Shown: positions 53,691 through 61,236 of the stretch, in pieces
Layout of the letters: every line of letters starts with the position of its first letter
Numbering within the stretch: the first letter of the stretch is position 1
Origin: Nocardioides sp. SYSU D00065
GTDB lineage: Bacteria > Actinomycetota > Actinomycetes > Propionibacteriales > Nocardioidaceae
Assembly (NCBI RefSeq): GCF_017916425.1
Contig: NZ_JAFMSX010000005.1
Span: 186,001 to 250,000 of the forward strand
DNA: 64,000 nt
Direction of reading: 5' to 3'
Program-made: the position numbers and the translations under genes
Notes under the pieces: model-generated
Seen by the model: the letters and a program-made list of their open reading frames with translations, nothing else
The model's database searches: none
Told to the model about the DNA's origin: nothing

Positions 53691-53792
53691 CTATCGAATG
53701 CGCTGGTCCAGCATCATGCCGACCAGCAGGGCGAACGGCGAGTCGTCGAGAACCTTGTCTGCGGCGGGGTCGCCGGTGATCTGGAAGCCCAT
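53691..53792 (-). pseudogene. Truncated 5' copy of the HhH-GPD gene (copy 3)
   Basis: This 33-residue frame is 27/31 identical to copy 2 over the first 31 residues, ending at MMLDQR, then IR and a TAG stop. The ATG at 53790-53792 lies 6 nt after CAGGAT, with the same spacing as copy 2. On the plus strand its boundary GGCTATCGA parallels GGTTAACGA of copy 2. Being next to ordinary flanking DNA (uspA), this may be the native 5' end of the locus. Confidence 0.75.
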
Positions 53793-53860
53793 GGGCCCAT
53801 CCTGCCCGACGCTCCGGGCGACGCCGTCCGCGTCGGCACCCGCCGGCGCGGAGCCGGTGC

Positions 53861-54262
53861 CTACTGGGCCTTGACCGCCAGGACCGGGCAGGGGGCGTCG
53901 AGCAGAACGCGCTGGGCGTTGCTGCCGAGGATCAGCTTGCCGACGGGCGAGCGGCGGCGCAAGCCGATGACGAGCAGCTCGGCGTTGTTGGCCTCGGCGA
54001 TGCTGATGAGGTCCTCGGCGGGCTCGAAGCCGCGCACGAGCTGGCGGATCTCGTGCTCGACCCCGGACTCCTCCAGGGTGGTCCGGATGGCACCGAGCTC
54101 GTCCTCGGCGGCGCGAGCCTTGGGACCGTCGAACTCCTGTCCGCCCCTGTGCGAGTTCACCACGACCAGCTTGCTGCCCCGCAGCTTGGCCTCGCTGATG
54201 CCGGCGCTCAGGGCGGCTTCGCCCTCCGGCTTGGGGACGTATCCGACGACGACGGTGCCCAT
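53861..54262 (-). CDS. Universal stress protein UspA family
   Basis: This 133-residue single-domain UspA protein has a Rossmann-like alpha/beta fold. It carries the ATP-binding pattern LVIGLRRRSPVGKLILGSN, in which the G-2x-G-9x-G-(S/T) motif is present. Members are cytosolic, bind ATP and help survival under stress. The ATG at 54260-54262 follows GAGGAGA by about 6 nt. It lies 68 nt upstream of the HhH-GPD cassette region on the same strand and is divergent from a conserved hypothetical gene. Confidence 0.92.
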   Translation of the reverse strand: MGTVVVGYVPKPEGEAALSAGISEAKLRGSKLVVVNSHRGGQEFDGPKARAAEDELGAIRTTLEESGVEHEIRQLVRGFEPAEDLISIAEANNAELLVIGLRRRSPVGKLILGSNAQRVLLDAPCPVLAVKAQ

Positions 54263-54386
54263 GGTGTCTCCTCTCGGGGCCCACAGCGCCTCGCCGTCGG
54301 CCTGTGGGCACCGTAACGGAAACCGGCTGGCTTGGGCACCTGTGGACGGGCGCCATGGACCGGTGCCCCTACTGCAGGGTGGGCAG

Positions 54387-54833
54387 GTGGCATTCCACCC
54401 GGCGCTCCAGGCGCCCATCGACCGACACACGCACCTCGCGCTGCGCGCCGCCACGCTCGAGCTGGTCGAGGGCGAGTCGAGACGCCACTTCCCCGTCGCC
54501 GTGCACGCGGGTGCCCCCGGGCTGGGGCTACGGCACGTCGACGACCCGCCCCTCGGCGACGCCGGCGTCCGCGCAGACGTCGTCTCGGCCCTGCTGCGGC
54601 GCGCGAGTGGGTTGACGACGCGTCCGCTGCTGTGGCTGACCCGGCCCGGCGAGCTCAGCCCCCACGACGACGACCTGCGGTGGCTCGGTCCCGCCACCTG
54701 GGCATGTGCCTCGCTCGGCGCCCCCGTGGGTCTCGTGGTGGTCACGCGGCGCGGCTGGTTCGACCCGGTCAGCGACGTGCGCCGCGAGTGGCGACGACTG
54801 CGTCGCCGCTCGGCGGGGCCGGCCGGCTCCTAG
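54387..54833 (+). CDS. Conserved hypothetical protein
   Basis: I do not recognise this 148-residue protein. It starts VAFHPALQAPIDRHTHLALR at the GTG 54387-54389. The central LVEGESRRHFPVAVHAGAPG and the C-terminal RPLLWLTRPGELSPHDDDLR and WACASLGAPVGLVVVTRRGW suggest an alpha/beta fold. There is no signal peptide or membrane helix. A CAGGGT element 6 nt before the GTG could be a weak leaderless promoter. It is divergent from uspA and converges with the glutamate-cysteine ligase-like gene (4-nt gap). Confidence 0.75.
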   Translation: MAFHPALQAPIDRHTHLALRAATLELVEGESRRHFPVAVHAGAPGLGLRHVDDPPLGDAGVRADVVSALLRRASGLTTRPLLWLTRPGELSPHDDDLRWLGPATWACASLGAPVGLVVVTRRGWFDPVSDVRREWRRLRRRSAGPAGS

Positions 54834-54837
54834 CGCC

Positions 54838-56301
54838 TCAGTCCCAGAGGTGCACCGGCTCGTTGCTGTGCATGCGGTCGCGGTAGTCCAGCAGGGTCGC
54901 GCGCAGAGCGTCGTAGCGGTCGGCGCTGCCGCGCTCGCGGACGCGCTCGACGAACCACCCGGCGCCGCTGGCCTCCCGCTGGCAGCGCTGCTCGATGATG
55001 CCGAGGTAGCGGTCGCTCTCCTCGGCCGGGACGCCCCACGCGTCGAGGCCCGCCTGTGCCATCGGCAGCAGCCGGCGCAGCACCAGCTCCGTCGCCCGGA
55101 CCTGGCCGAGTCCGGGCCAGTAGACCTGCGCGTCGACCCCCAGCTGCGCCGCGACGTGGAAGTTCTCCTCCGCCGCCGAGAACGACATCTGCGACCACAG
55201 CGGCCGCTCGCTGTCGACGAGGTAGCGGATGAGGCCGAACCACAGCGCCGCGTTGGCGATCGTGTCGGCCACGGTCGGGCCGGCGGCGAGCAGCCGGTTC
55301 TCCACCCGCAGGTGCGGCATGTCGTCGGCGATGTCGTAGACCGGGCGGTTCCAGCGATAGATCGTGCCGTTGTGCAGCTTGAGCTCGTGCAGCGCTGGCG
55401 TGCCGTCGGACTCCAGCACGTCGAGCGGGTCCTCCTCGTCGGTGACCGGCAGGAGTGCGGGGAAGTAGCGCACGTTCTCCTCGAAGAGGTCGAACACAGA
55501 GGTGATCCACCGCTCGCCGAACCAGACCCGCGGGCGAACCCCCTGCGCCTTGAGCTCCTCGCTGCGGGTGTCGGTCGCCTGCTCGAACAGCGGGATCCGC
55601 GTCTCGCGCCACAGCTCCTTGCCGAGCAGGTAGGGCGAGTTGGCCGACACAGCGAGCTGGACCCCGGCGATGGCCTGAGCGGCGTTCCAGTAGGCAGCGA
55701 ACTGGTCGGGCGAGGTCTGCACGTGGAACTGCGTGCTCGTGCATGCCGCCTCCGGGACGATGGAGTCGGCCCTCGTGGTGAGCCGCTCGCGTCCGGAGAT
55801 GGAGATGGTGATGTCCTCGCCGCGGGCGGCGAGGATCTGCTCGGACAGCAGCTTGTAGCGCGGGTTGGAGCTGAGCGACTCGGGGGTCATGTGGCCCTCG
55901 GCGAGGGTCGGCAGGATCCCGATCATCACCTGGTGGGCGCCGACCTTCGCAGCCTTCTCCTCGGCGTCGTTGAGCGAGCGACGCAGGCTCTCCTCAAAGG
56001 TCGTCAGCGCGCCCTCGCGGAGCTTGGCGGGCGCCAGGTTGATCTCGATGTTGAACTGGCCCAGCTCGGTCTGGAAGTCCGGGTCGGCGATCGCCTCCAG
56101 CACCTCGGCGTTCTTCAGCGCCGGGTCGCCCACCTCGTCGATGAGGTTGAGCTCCATCTCGAGCCCCGTCATCGGGTCGTCGGTGTCGAAGCGCGCCTCG
56201 CGCAGCATGCGGGCGAAGACGTCGAGGTTGCGCCGTACCTTCTCCCGGTGCCGCGTCCGGTCGGCCCGGCTGAACTCCTGGTGCGCGACCTCTTCTCCCA
56301 T
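54838..56301 (-). CDS. Glutamate-cysteine ligase family (GCS2) enzyme
   Basis: This 487-residue protein belongs to the GCS2 glutamate-cysteine ligase family and has the ATP-grasp-like carboxylate-amine ligase fold. It shows GLEMELNLIDEVGDPAL near residue 46, QFNIEINLAPAKLREG near 81 and ENRLLAAGPTVADTIANAA near 330. Relatives form gamma-glutamyl peptide bonds, as EgtA does in ergothioneine synthesis; this family member's product is not established. The ATG at 56299-56301 lies 6 nt after TAGGGT (leaderless). It is not in an operon with egt genes. Confidence 0.85.
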   Translation of the reverse strand: MGEEVAHQEFSRADRTRHREKVRRNLDVFARMLREARFDTDDPMTGLEMELNLIDEVGDPALKNAEVLEAIADPDFQTELGQFNIEINLAPAKLREGALTTFEESLRRSLNDAEEKAAKVGAHQVMIGILPTLAEGHMTPESLSSNPRYKLLSEQILAARGEDITISISGRERLTTRADSIVPEAACTSTQFHVQTSPDQFAAYWNAAQAIAGVQLAVSANSPYLLGKELWRETRIPLFEQATDTRSEELKAQGVRPRVWFGERWITSVFDLFEENVRYFPALLPVTDEEDPLDVLESDGTPALHELKLHNGTIYRWNRPVYDIADDMPHLRVENRLLAAGPTVADTIANAALWFGLIRYLVDSERPLWSQMSFSAAEENFHVAAQLGVDAQVYWPGLGQVRATELVLRRLLPMAQAGLDAWGVPAEESDRYLGIIEQRCQREASGAGWFVERVRERGSADRYDALRATLLDYRDRMHSNEPVHLWD

Positions 56302-56307
56302 GGCCGC

Positions 56308-56313
56308 ACCCTA
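56308..56313 (-). promoter_or_regulatory. -10 element (TAGGGT) of the GCS2-family gene
   Basis: TAGGGT on the minus strand is 6 nt before the ATG at 56301. Confidence 0.5.
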
Positions 56314-56373
56314 GTCACGGCCGAGCCCTCGCGGGAACCGCCCGGACGGCTGGTCTTCACGGCCGCACCCGGC

Positions 56374-57399
56374 TCAGGCGGCGGGGTCGCCGCTGGCCGC
56401 GACGTCAGGGCGCAGCGCCTCCCAGCGCTCGGGCGACGTGGCCGACTCGAGCAGCTGCGCCACCAGGTCGGCGAGCGAGTGCTGAGGAGCGACCTCGCGG
56501 CAGCGGTCCACCGCGCACCAGGCCAGCGCCCCGTCGCCGAGCAGCCAGGCCGAGAACGCCAGGACCGCGGCCGGAGCGGCGACGTGCGAGTCCGGCAGTC
56601 GCCGCACGGCGTCGGACCACAGGTCGACCGCCGCGCGTGCCTGGCTCCGGGCGAGCCACGTCCAGGCCTCGTCACGCCCCCGTCCCTCGCCGATCGTGAC
56701 GGCGACCGACGCGAGCTCGGCCGGGTCGAGGGTGGTGCCGGCCTCCAGGTGGCGCCGCACGAGCGCGGTCACCGCGCCTGTGGGCAGGACGGGCGCGACG
56801 GCCACCTGGTCGGCAGTCGGGGCGGAGCCGGGGTCGGGGGCGATGGTGGCGCGCAGCGCCTCGCGACTCGCGTGGGTCACTCGGCCGTCGAAGACGCCCT
56901 GAGCCGTGAAGGGGTGCTCGGCCAGGGTGAACGGCACGCCCTGGTAGGCCGCCAGCGGCGCCCCCGGGAGCACCGCGTACCAGTGGTCGTCGTGCACGCG
57001 CAGGACCGCCCGTACGCCGACGCCGGCGGCGGTGAATTCCTCGTGGACCGACCACGCTGCCTCGTCGGCGACTGTCGTGTCGTCGTCGTAGACCACGACC
57101 ACGACGTCGCGCACGCCGTTGCGCCGGGCCGCGCGCAGCAGCGAGGCGGACACGTCGTCGACGTCGTCGGGGTCGTGGGGCAGGTCGACGCGGGCATGCA
57201 TGCCGCCCCCCGACGCGCTGACGCTGACCATGACGACCGACCGCTCGGGGACGAAGCCGAGGACGAGGGGGACGAGGGCCGCGATGTCGCCGGGCGTGCG
57301 CGCCCGCATGGTCCTCGGAGGCGGCGTGGCGGCGGACGTGTGATCTGACGTGTGCCCCGGGATGTGCCCGGGGAGCGGGGTGGGGTGTGTGGGTTCCAT
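56374..57399 (-). CDS. DUF4192 family protein
   Basis: This 341-residue soluble protein belongs to the actinobacterial DUF4192 family. It begins with a His-rich stretch (GHIPGHTSDHTSAATPPP), then RARTPGDIAALVPLVLGFVPE and VVVVYDDDTTVADEAAW in the conserved N-terminal half. The C-terminal half is helical, with RDEAWTWLARSQARAAVDLW. Its function is unknown. The ATG at 57397-57399 was preferred to a longer frame that adds an unrelated N-terminus. It is divergent from dinB; about 115 nt separate it from the dinB leader ORF. Confidence 0.88.
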   Translation of the reverse strand: MEPTHPTPLPGHIPGHTSDHTSAATPPPRTMRARTPGDIAALVPLVLGFVPERSVVMVSVSASGGGMHARVDLPHDPDDVDDVSASLLRAARRNGVRDVVVVVYDDDTTVADEAAWSVHEEFTAAGVGVRAVLRVHDDHWYAVLPGAPLAAYQGVPFTLAEHPFTAQGVFDGRVTHASREALRATIAPDPGSAPTADQVAVAPVLPTGAVTALVRRHLEAGTTLDPAELASVAVTIGEGRGRDEAWTWLARSQARAAVDLWSDAVRRLPDSHVAAPAAVLAFSAWLLGDGALAWCAVDRCREVAPQHSLADLVAQLLESATSPERWEALRPDVAASGDPAA

Positions 57400-57501
57400 G
57401 CCGACGACGTTCCCCGCATCCACGGACGCTGCATGCTGCCGCGGGCGGAACCCTGTGGACGACGCCCCGTGGGGGTCGCCTGTGGACGGTTGGTGGGCTG
57501 C

Positions 57502-57507
57502 GACAAT
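57502..57507 (+). promoter_or_regulatory. -10 element (GACAAT) before the dinB leader ORF
   Basis: GACAAT is 6 nt before the GTG at 57514, the leaderless spacing. It is the best promoter candidate for dinB. Confidence 0.4.
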
Positions 57508-57513
57508 GCGCAC

Positions 57514-57549
57514 GTGACGCCGAGCGCCCGCCCCGGAGCCCCGGGCTGA
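57514..57549 (+). CDS. Predicted 11-residue leader peptide upstream of dinB
   Basis: GTG at 57514 opens an 11-codon frame (VTPSARPGAPG) that stops with TGA at 57547-57549. The last base of that TGA is the first base of the dinB ATG (TGATG). The GTG is 6 nt after a GACAAT -10-like element, so it could be translated from a leaderless mRNA and couple translation to dinB. The peptide is Pro/Gly-rich. It is a prediction from arrangement only. Confidence 0.4.
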   Translation: MTPSARPGAPG

Positions 57550-58850
57550 TGCGCACCACCGCCTCCGTGCTGCACCTGGACCTGGACGCCTTCTTCGCCG
57601 CCGTCGAGCAGCGCGACAAGCCGTCGCTGCGGGGCAAGCCGGTCATCGTCGGCGGCACCGGTGGCCGCGGCGTGGTGTCCACCGCCTCCTACGAGGCGCG
57701 CCGGTACGGCGTCGGGTCCGCGATGTCGACGCGGGAGGCCCGGGCCCGGTGCCCGCACGCGGCCTTCCTGAGCGGGCGCTTCCACGCCTACCGCGAGACC
57801 AGCGCCAAGGTCATGCAGGCCCTGCGCGAGCTGTCGCCGCTGGTGGAGCCGCTCTCCCTGGACGAGGCGTTCGTCGACCTGGCGGCCGCGGACCTGCCGG
57901 ACCTGGAGGTCGCCACGGTCACGGCGGCCGGGGAGCGGCTGCGCCAGCGGGTGCACGAGGTCACCGGTGGGCTCACCGCCACCGTCGGCATCGCGTCGTC
58001 GAAGTTCCTCGCCAAGGTGGCCAGCGAGCTCGACAAGCCGGACGGGATGACCGTGGTGCCGCCCGGCACCGAGCTCGACCTGCTGCGACCGATGAGGGTC
58101 ACGGTCATCCCCGGCGTCGGGCCCGCGACGGCGGAGCGGCTGCGGCGCGCCGGGATCCACACGATCGGCGAGCTGGAGCTGGTCAGCGAGGAGGAGCTCG
58201 TCCGGCTGCTCGGCCAGGCCCACGGCCAGGGGCTGTGGCGGCTCGCGCGCGCCCAGGACCACCGACCGGTCGTGGCCGAGCGGGAGGCCAAGTCGATCAG
58301 CGTGGAGGGGACCTACGACTCCGACCTCACCGATCGCCGGTTGATGGAGGGCCTGCTGACCCGCCAGGCCAAGGAGGTCGGCGCCCGCATGCGCAAGGGC
58401 GGGATCTCCGGGCGCACGGTGACCATCAAGGTGCGGCTGCACGACTTCACCACGCTGAGTCGCTCGAGCACGCTGTCCAGCCCGACCGACGACGGCGGCA
58501 CCATCGCCCGGATCGCCCGTTCGCTGCTGGGCGACCTCGACACCACCGGCGGCGTCCGCCTGCTCGGTGTCGGCGTCTCGGGGCTCGCGGACTGGGTGCA
58601 GGAGGACCTGTTCGGCGAGGTCGCGGACGAGGAGGACGAGGAGGTCGTGCTCCCGGAGCCGCCGCGACGCACCTGGCCGCCCGGCGCCGACGTGGTCCAC
58701 GACGAGATGGGTCCCGGCTGGGTGTGGGGCTCCGGCGCCGGCGTGGTGACGGTCCGCTTCGAGACCGCGGAGACACCGCCCGGCCCCGTGCGCTCCTTCC
58801 GCACCGACGACCCGGCACTGCGACGGCTGGAGCCGCCGTCCGAGGAGTGA
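57549..58850 (+). CDS. dinB: DNA polymerase IV (Y-family)
   Basis: Pol IV is an error-prone translesion polymerase. The 433-residue protein has the Y-family palm (LHLDLDAFFAAVEQRD at residue 8 and SLDEAFVDL near 106), the thumb, and a little-finger domain. The beta-clamp motif QEDLF lies near residue 355. An extra C-terminal tail (about 365-433) contains the WPPGADVVHDEMGPGWVWGS stretch. The ATG at 57549-57551 overlaps the stop of an 11-codon leader ORF. There is no SOS box upstream, so LexA control is not evident. It converges with the pxpABC operon. Confidence 0.94.
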   Translation: MRTTASVLHLDLDAFFAAVEQRDKPSLRGKPVIVGGTGGRGVVSTASYEARRYGVGSAMSTREARARCPHAAFLSGRFHAYRETSAKVMQALRELSPLVEPLSLDEAFVDLAAADLPDLEVATVTAAGERLRQRVHEVTGGLTATVGIASSKFLAKVASELDKPDGMTVVPPGTELDLLRPMRVTVIPGVGPATAERLRRAGIHTIGELELVSEEELVRLLGQAHGQGLWRLARAQDHRPVVAEREAKSISVEGTYDSDLTDRRLMEGLLTRQAKEVGARMRKGGISGRTVTIKVRLHDFTTLSRSSTLSSPTDDGGTIARIARSLLGDLDTTGGVRLLGVGVSGLADWVQEDLFGEVADEEDEEVVLPEPPRRTWPPGADVVHDEMGPGWVWGSGAGVVTVRFETAETPPGPVRSFRTDDPALRRLEPPSEE

Positions 58851-58853
58851 GCC

Positions 58854-59708
58854 TCACAGCACCCGCAGGGTGACCTCCTCGCCGGGTCGCAGCTGCGCGC
58901 ACACGTCGAGGTCGTCGTCCGCGACGACCGCGACCACCGGGTAGCCACCGGTCGTGGGGTGGTCGGCGAGGAACACCACGGGTTGTCCCGACGGCGGCAC
59001 CTGCACCGCGCCCAGCACGACCCCCTCGCTGGGGAGCTCGCCGTCCCGCCTGCGGATCGGCGGGCCGTCGAGGCGCAGGCCGATGCGGTCGCTGTCGGGG
59101 GCGACGGCGTACGCCGCCCCGTCGAGCGCCCCCCACGCGCCGTCCTCGAGCCAGTCGGCGCGCGGTCCGCGGTGCAGGCGCAGCACCGGGGCGCGCGGAC
59201 GTACGACGACCGCCGCGGGTGGTTCCGGCACCGCGCCGGGCACACCCGTCGCCAGCTCCGTGCCGGGCGCCAGCCGCGGCGGGCCGACCCAGGCGAGCGT
59301 GTCGGTGGAGCGCGAGCCCAGGACCGGCGGCACCTCGATGCCGCCCGCGACGGCGACGTAGGAGCGGACGCCGGTGATGGCCGGGCCCACCGTGACCACG
59401 ACGCCCGCCGGGACCGTCACCGCAGCGGCGTGAGCCACCGGGCGGCGGCCGAGCCGCACCTCGCACGGCGCGCCGGTCACGGCGAGGGTCACCGCCCGGC
59501 GGGTGCGCAGGACGATGCCGCTCATCGTCGTCTCCACGACGGCGTCGTCCTCGGTCCCGCCCACGAGCCGCCGCGCCAGGCCCGCCGCGGCCCGGTCCAG
59601 CGCGCCGGCGCGCGGGACGCCGAGGTGCGCCCATCCCCGCCGCCCGCGGTCCTGCAGCGTCGCCAGCGGGCCGGGGTCGAGCACCTCCAGGGTGACCCGT
59701 CCGCTCAT
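58854..59708 (-). CDS. pxpC: 5-oxoprolinase subunit C (biotin-dependent carboxylase-like, KipA type)
   Basis: This 284-residue protein of the KipA/AHS2 family is one subunit of the prokaryotic 5-oxoprolinase that opens pyroglutamate to glutamate with ATP. It starts LEVLDPGPLATLQDRGRRGW and contains GGIEVPPVLGSRSTDTLAW near residue 122 and a C-terminal VVFLADHPTTGGYPVVAVV. The ATG at 59706-59708 overlaps the pxpB stop by 4 nt. It is the last gene of the pxpA-pxpB-pxpC operon. Confidence 0.92.
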   Translation of the reverse strand: MSGRVTLEVLDPGPLATLQDRGRRGWAHLGVPRAGALDRAAAGLARRLVGGTEDDAVVETTMSGIVLRTRRAVTLAVTGAPCEVRLGRRPVAHAAAVTVPAGVVVTVGPAITGVRSYVAVAGGIEVPPVLGSRSTDTLAWVGPPRLAPGTELATGVPGAVPEPPAAVVVRPRAPVLRLHRGPRADWLEDGAWGALDGAAYAVAPDSDRIGLRLDGPPIRRRDGELPSEGVVLGAVQVPPSGQPVVFLADHPTTGGYPVVAVVADDDLDVCAQLRPGEEVTLRVL

Positions 59709-60298
59709 CCGACAGCCTCGAAGCGCACCCGCGTGCCCGGTGCCAGCAGGGCCGGCTGCCGGCGAGCGGGGTCCCAGAGCACGGCCTCGGTGGTGCCGAT
59801 GACGAGCCATCCGCCCGGCGAGGCCGCGGGATAGATGCCGCACCAGGAGCCGGCCAGGGCGACCGAGCCCGCCTCCACCCGGGGACGCGGCGACGACAGC
59901 CGGGGCACGCTGCGGTGCGCCGGCAGGCCGCCCAGGTAGCTGAACCCCGGGGCGAACCCGGTGAAGAGCGCGACGAGCTCGGTCGAGGTGTGCTGCTCGA
60001 CCACCTCGTCCGCGCTGCAGCCCCAGTGCCCGGCGACCCGCTCGAGATCGGGACCGTCGTAGGTCACCGCGACGCGCACGAGCGGTCCGGCCGCCGGCTC
60101 ACCTCCGGCGGGCCAGCGCGGCAGCGCGGCCTCGACGCTCGCCGGGTACACGCCGTCGAAGAGCACGGTGGCGGCGGCCGGGACGATCTCCTCCGCGGGC
60201 AGCCTGGCGGCGCGTGCCCAGGCGGCGAGGGAGGCCGCCGCGACGGCGTCCTCCAGCTCGACCAGGCACGCCCGTGGGCCCACTGTGACCACCCGCAC
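59705..60298 (-). CDS. pxpB: 5-oxoprolinase subunit B (KipI type)
   Basis: This 197-residue protein of the KipI/AHS1 family is the partner of PxpC in 5-oxoprolinase. Family features are LVALFTGFAPGFSYLGGLP near residue 109 and LAGSWCGIYPAASPGGWLVIG near 148. KipI homologues outside this operon inhibit sporulation kinases, but here the operon context supports the oxoprolinase role. The GTG at 60296-60298 starts 42 nt after the pxpA stop, and its stop overlaps the start of pxpC. Confidence 0.92.
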   Translation of the reverse strand: MRVVTVGPRACLVELEDAVAAASLAAWARAARLPAEEIVPAAATVLFDGVYPASVEAALPRWPAGGEPAAGPLVRVAVTYDGPDLERVAGHWGCSADEVVEQHTSTELVALFTGFAPGFSYLGGLPAHRSVPRLSSPRPRVEAGSVALAGSWCGIYPAASPGGWLVIGTTEAVLWDPARRQPALLAPGTRVRFEAVG

Positions 60299-60340
60299 CC
60301 GGCCATTGTGCGGCAGTCGCGCCCGCCCCGGCGGCCGGCC

Positions 60341-61054
60341 TCAGTCAGCGGACCAGCACGTCGCGACCTCCCAGCCGGCGGCCTCGAGCGCGCGTCGTAC
60401 GGCCCGAGCGGCGGCCACAGCACCCGGGGAATCGCCGTGCACGCACACCGAGTCGACGGCGCCGGCCAGCTCGACCGCCCGCGCGGCGACGGCCCTCGCG
60501 TCGGTGACGAGCGCCCCCGGCTGGTCGCGGGGCACCAGTCCCCCGTCGGCGGTGTAGCCGCGGTCGGGGAATCCCTCGAGCCGCCCGTCGCGCCCCCGCC
60601 CCGTCGCCATCGCCAGCAGCCGGGAGCCCGGCATGGCCAGCACCGGCAGCGTGCCGGACCCGTCGAGCACGGCCGCCGCCTGCACCTCGTCGACGGCCAC
60701 GCGGTGGTAGAGCGCACCGTGCGGCTTGAGGTACGCCACGTCCCCGCCCTCGGCGACCGCGATGGCCGTCAGCACCCCGACCTGCTCGGCCACCTGCTCA
60801 CGCAGCACGTCGGCGGGCACGTCGCGCTCCACGCGCCCGAAGTGCTCGCGGTCGAGGTAGGACACCTGCGCTCCCACCGCGACGCCCCGGCGCACGGCCT
60901 CCGCGCAGACCGCGCGCATCGTCGCGGCGTCGCCGGCATGGAAGCCGCAGGCCACGTTGGCGCTGGTCACCACCTCCAGCAGGCCGGCGTCGTCGGTGAC
61001 CTCCTCGCCCAGGTCGGCGTTGAGGTCGACCCGGTGGCTCGGCGCGCTCCGCAT
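60341..61054 (-). CDS. pxpA: 5-oxoprolinase subunit A (LamB/YcsF family)
   Basis: This 237-residue LamB/YcsF-family protein is the third 5-oxoprolinase subunit. It shows DLNADLGEEVTDDAGLLEVV near residue 10, SANVACGFHAGD and AYLKPHGALYHRVAVDE near 108, and VCVHGDSPGAVAAAR near the C-terminus; histidines and aspartates in these motifs are family hallmarks. The ATG at 61052-61054 was chosen because it gives the family length; an upstream ATG at 61069 adds 5 residues. It is the first gene of pxpABC and is divergent from sigB. Confidence 0.93.
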   Translation of the reverse strand: MRSAPSHRVDLNADLGEEVTDDAGLLEVVTSANVACGFHAGDAATMRAVCAEAVRRGVAVGAQVSYLDREHFGRVERDVPADVLREQVAEQVGVLTAIAVAEGGDVAYLKPHGALYHRVAVDEVQAAAVLDGSGTLPVLAMPGSRLLAMATGRGRDGRLEGFPDRGYTADGGLVPRDQPGALVTDARAVAARAVELAGAVDSVCVHGDSPGAVAAARAVRRALEAAGWEVATCWSAD

Positions 61055-61161
61055 GGTCCCAGTCTCCACGGGGAACCCCTGAGAAGTCCCTGAGAGTTCG
61101 CCGATCGTGCAACTACCGGGACGACCGACTCGTCAAGGCAGGTGAAGGCACCAATCCGATG

Positions 61162-61189
61162 GGGAATCCCGCAGCGGACACCGGCGTTG
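61162..61189 (+). promoter_or_regulatory. SigR/SigH-type promoter upstream of sigB
   Basis: GGGAAT (61162-61167), exactly 18 nt, then GTTG (61186-61189) match the SigR/SigH consensus. The predicted transcript has a leader of about 40 nt that ends with a GGAGG before the sigB ATG. Confidence 0.7.
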
Positions 61190-61236
61190 GAACAGATGTG
61201 CGACACGGGGTGGTCGCACGAGAGCAGGAGGACGAG

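Noticed and set aside
52793..53792. Integron-type attC sites in the HhH-GPD cassettes
   Set aside because: The boundaries are direct repeats of coding sequence. GTTAACC does not fit GTTRRRY, and no imperfect inverted attC hairpin or integrase is present.
57400..57548. SOS box in front of dinB
   Set aside because: No CGAAC-N4-GTTCG or close variant is present between the DUF4192 and dinB starts.
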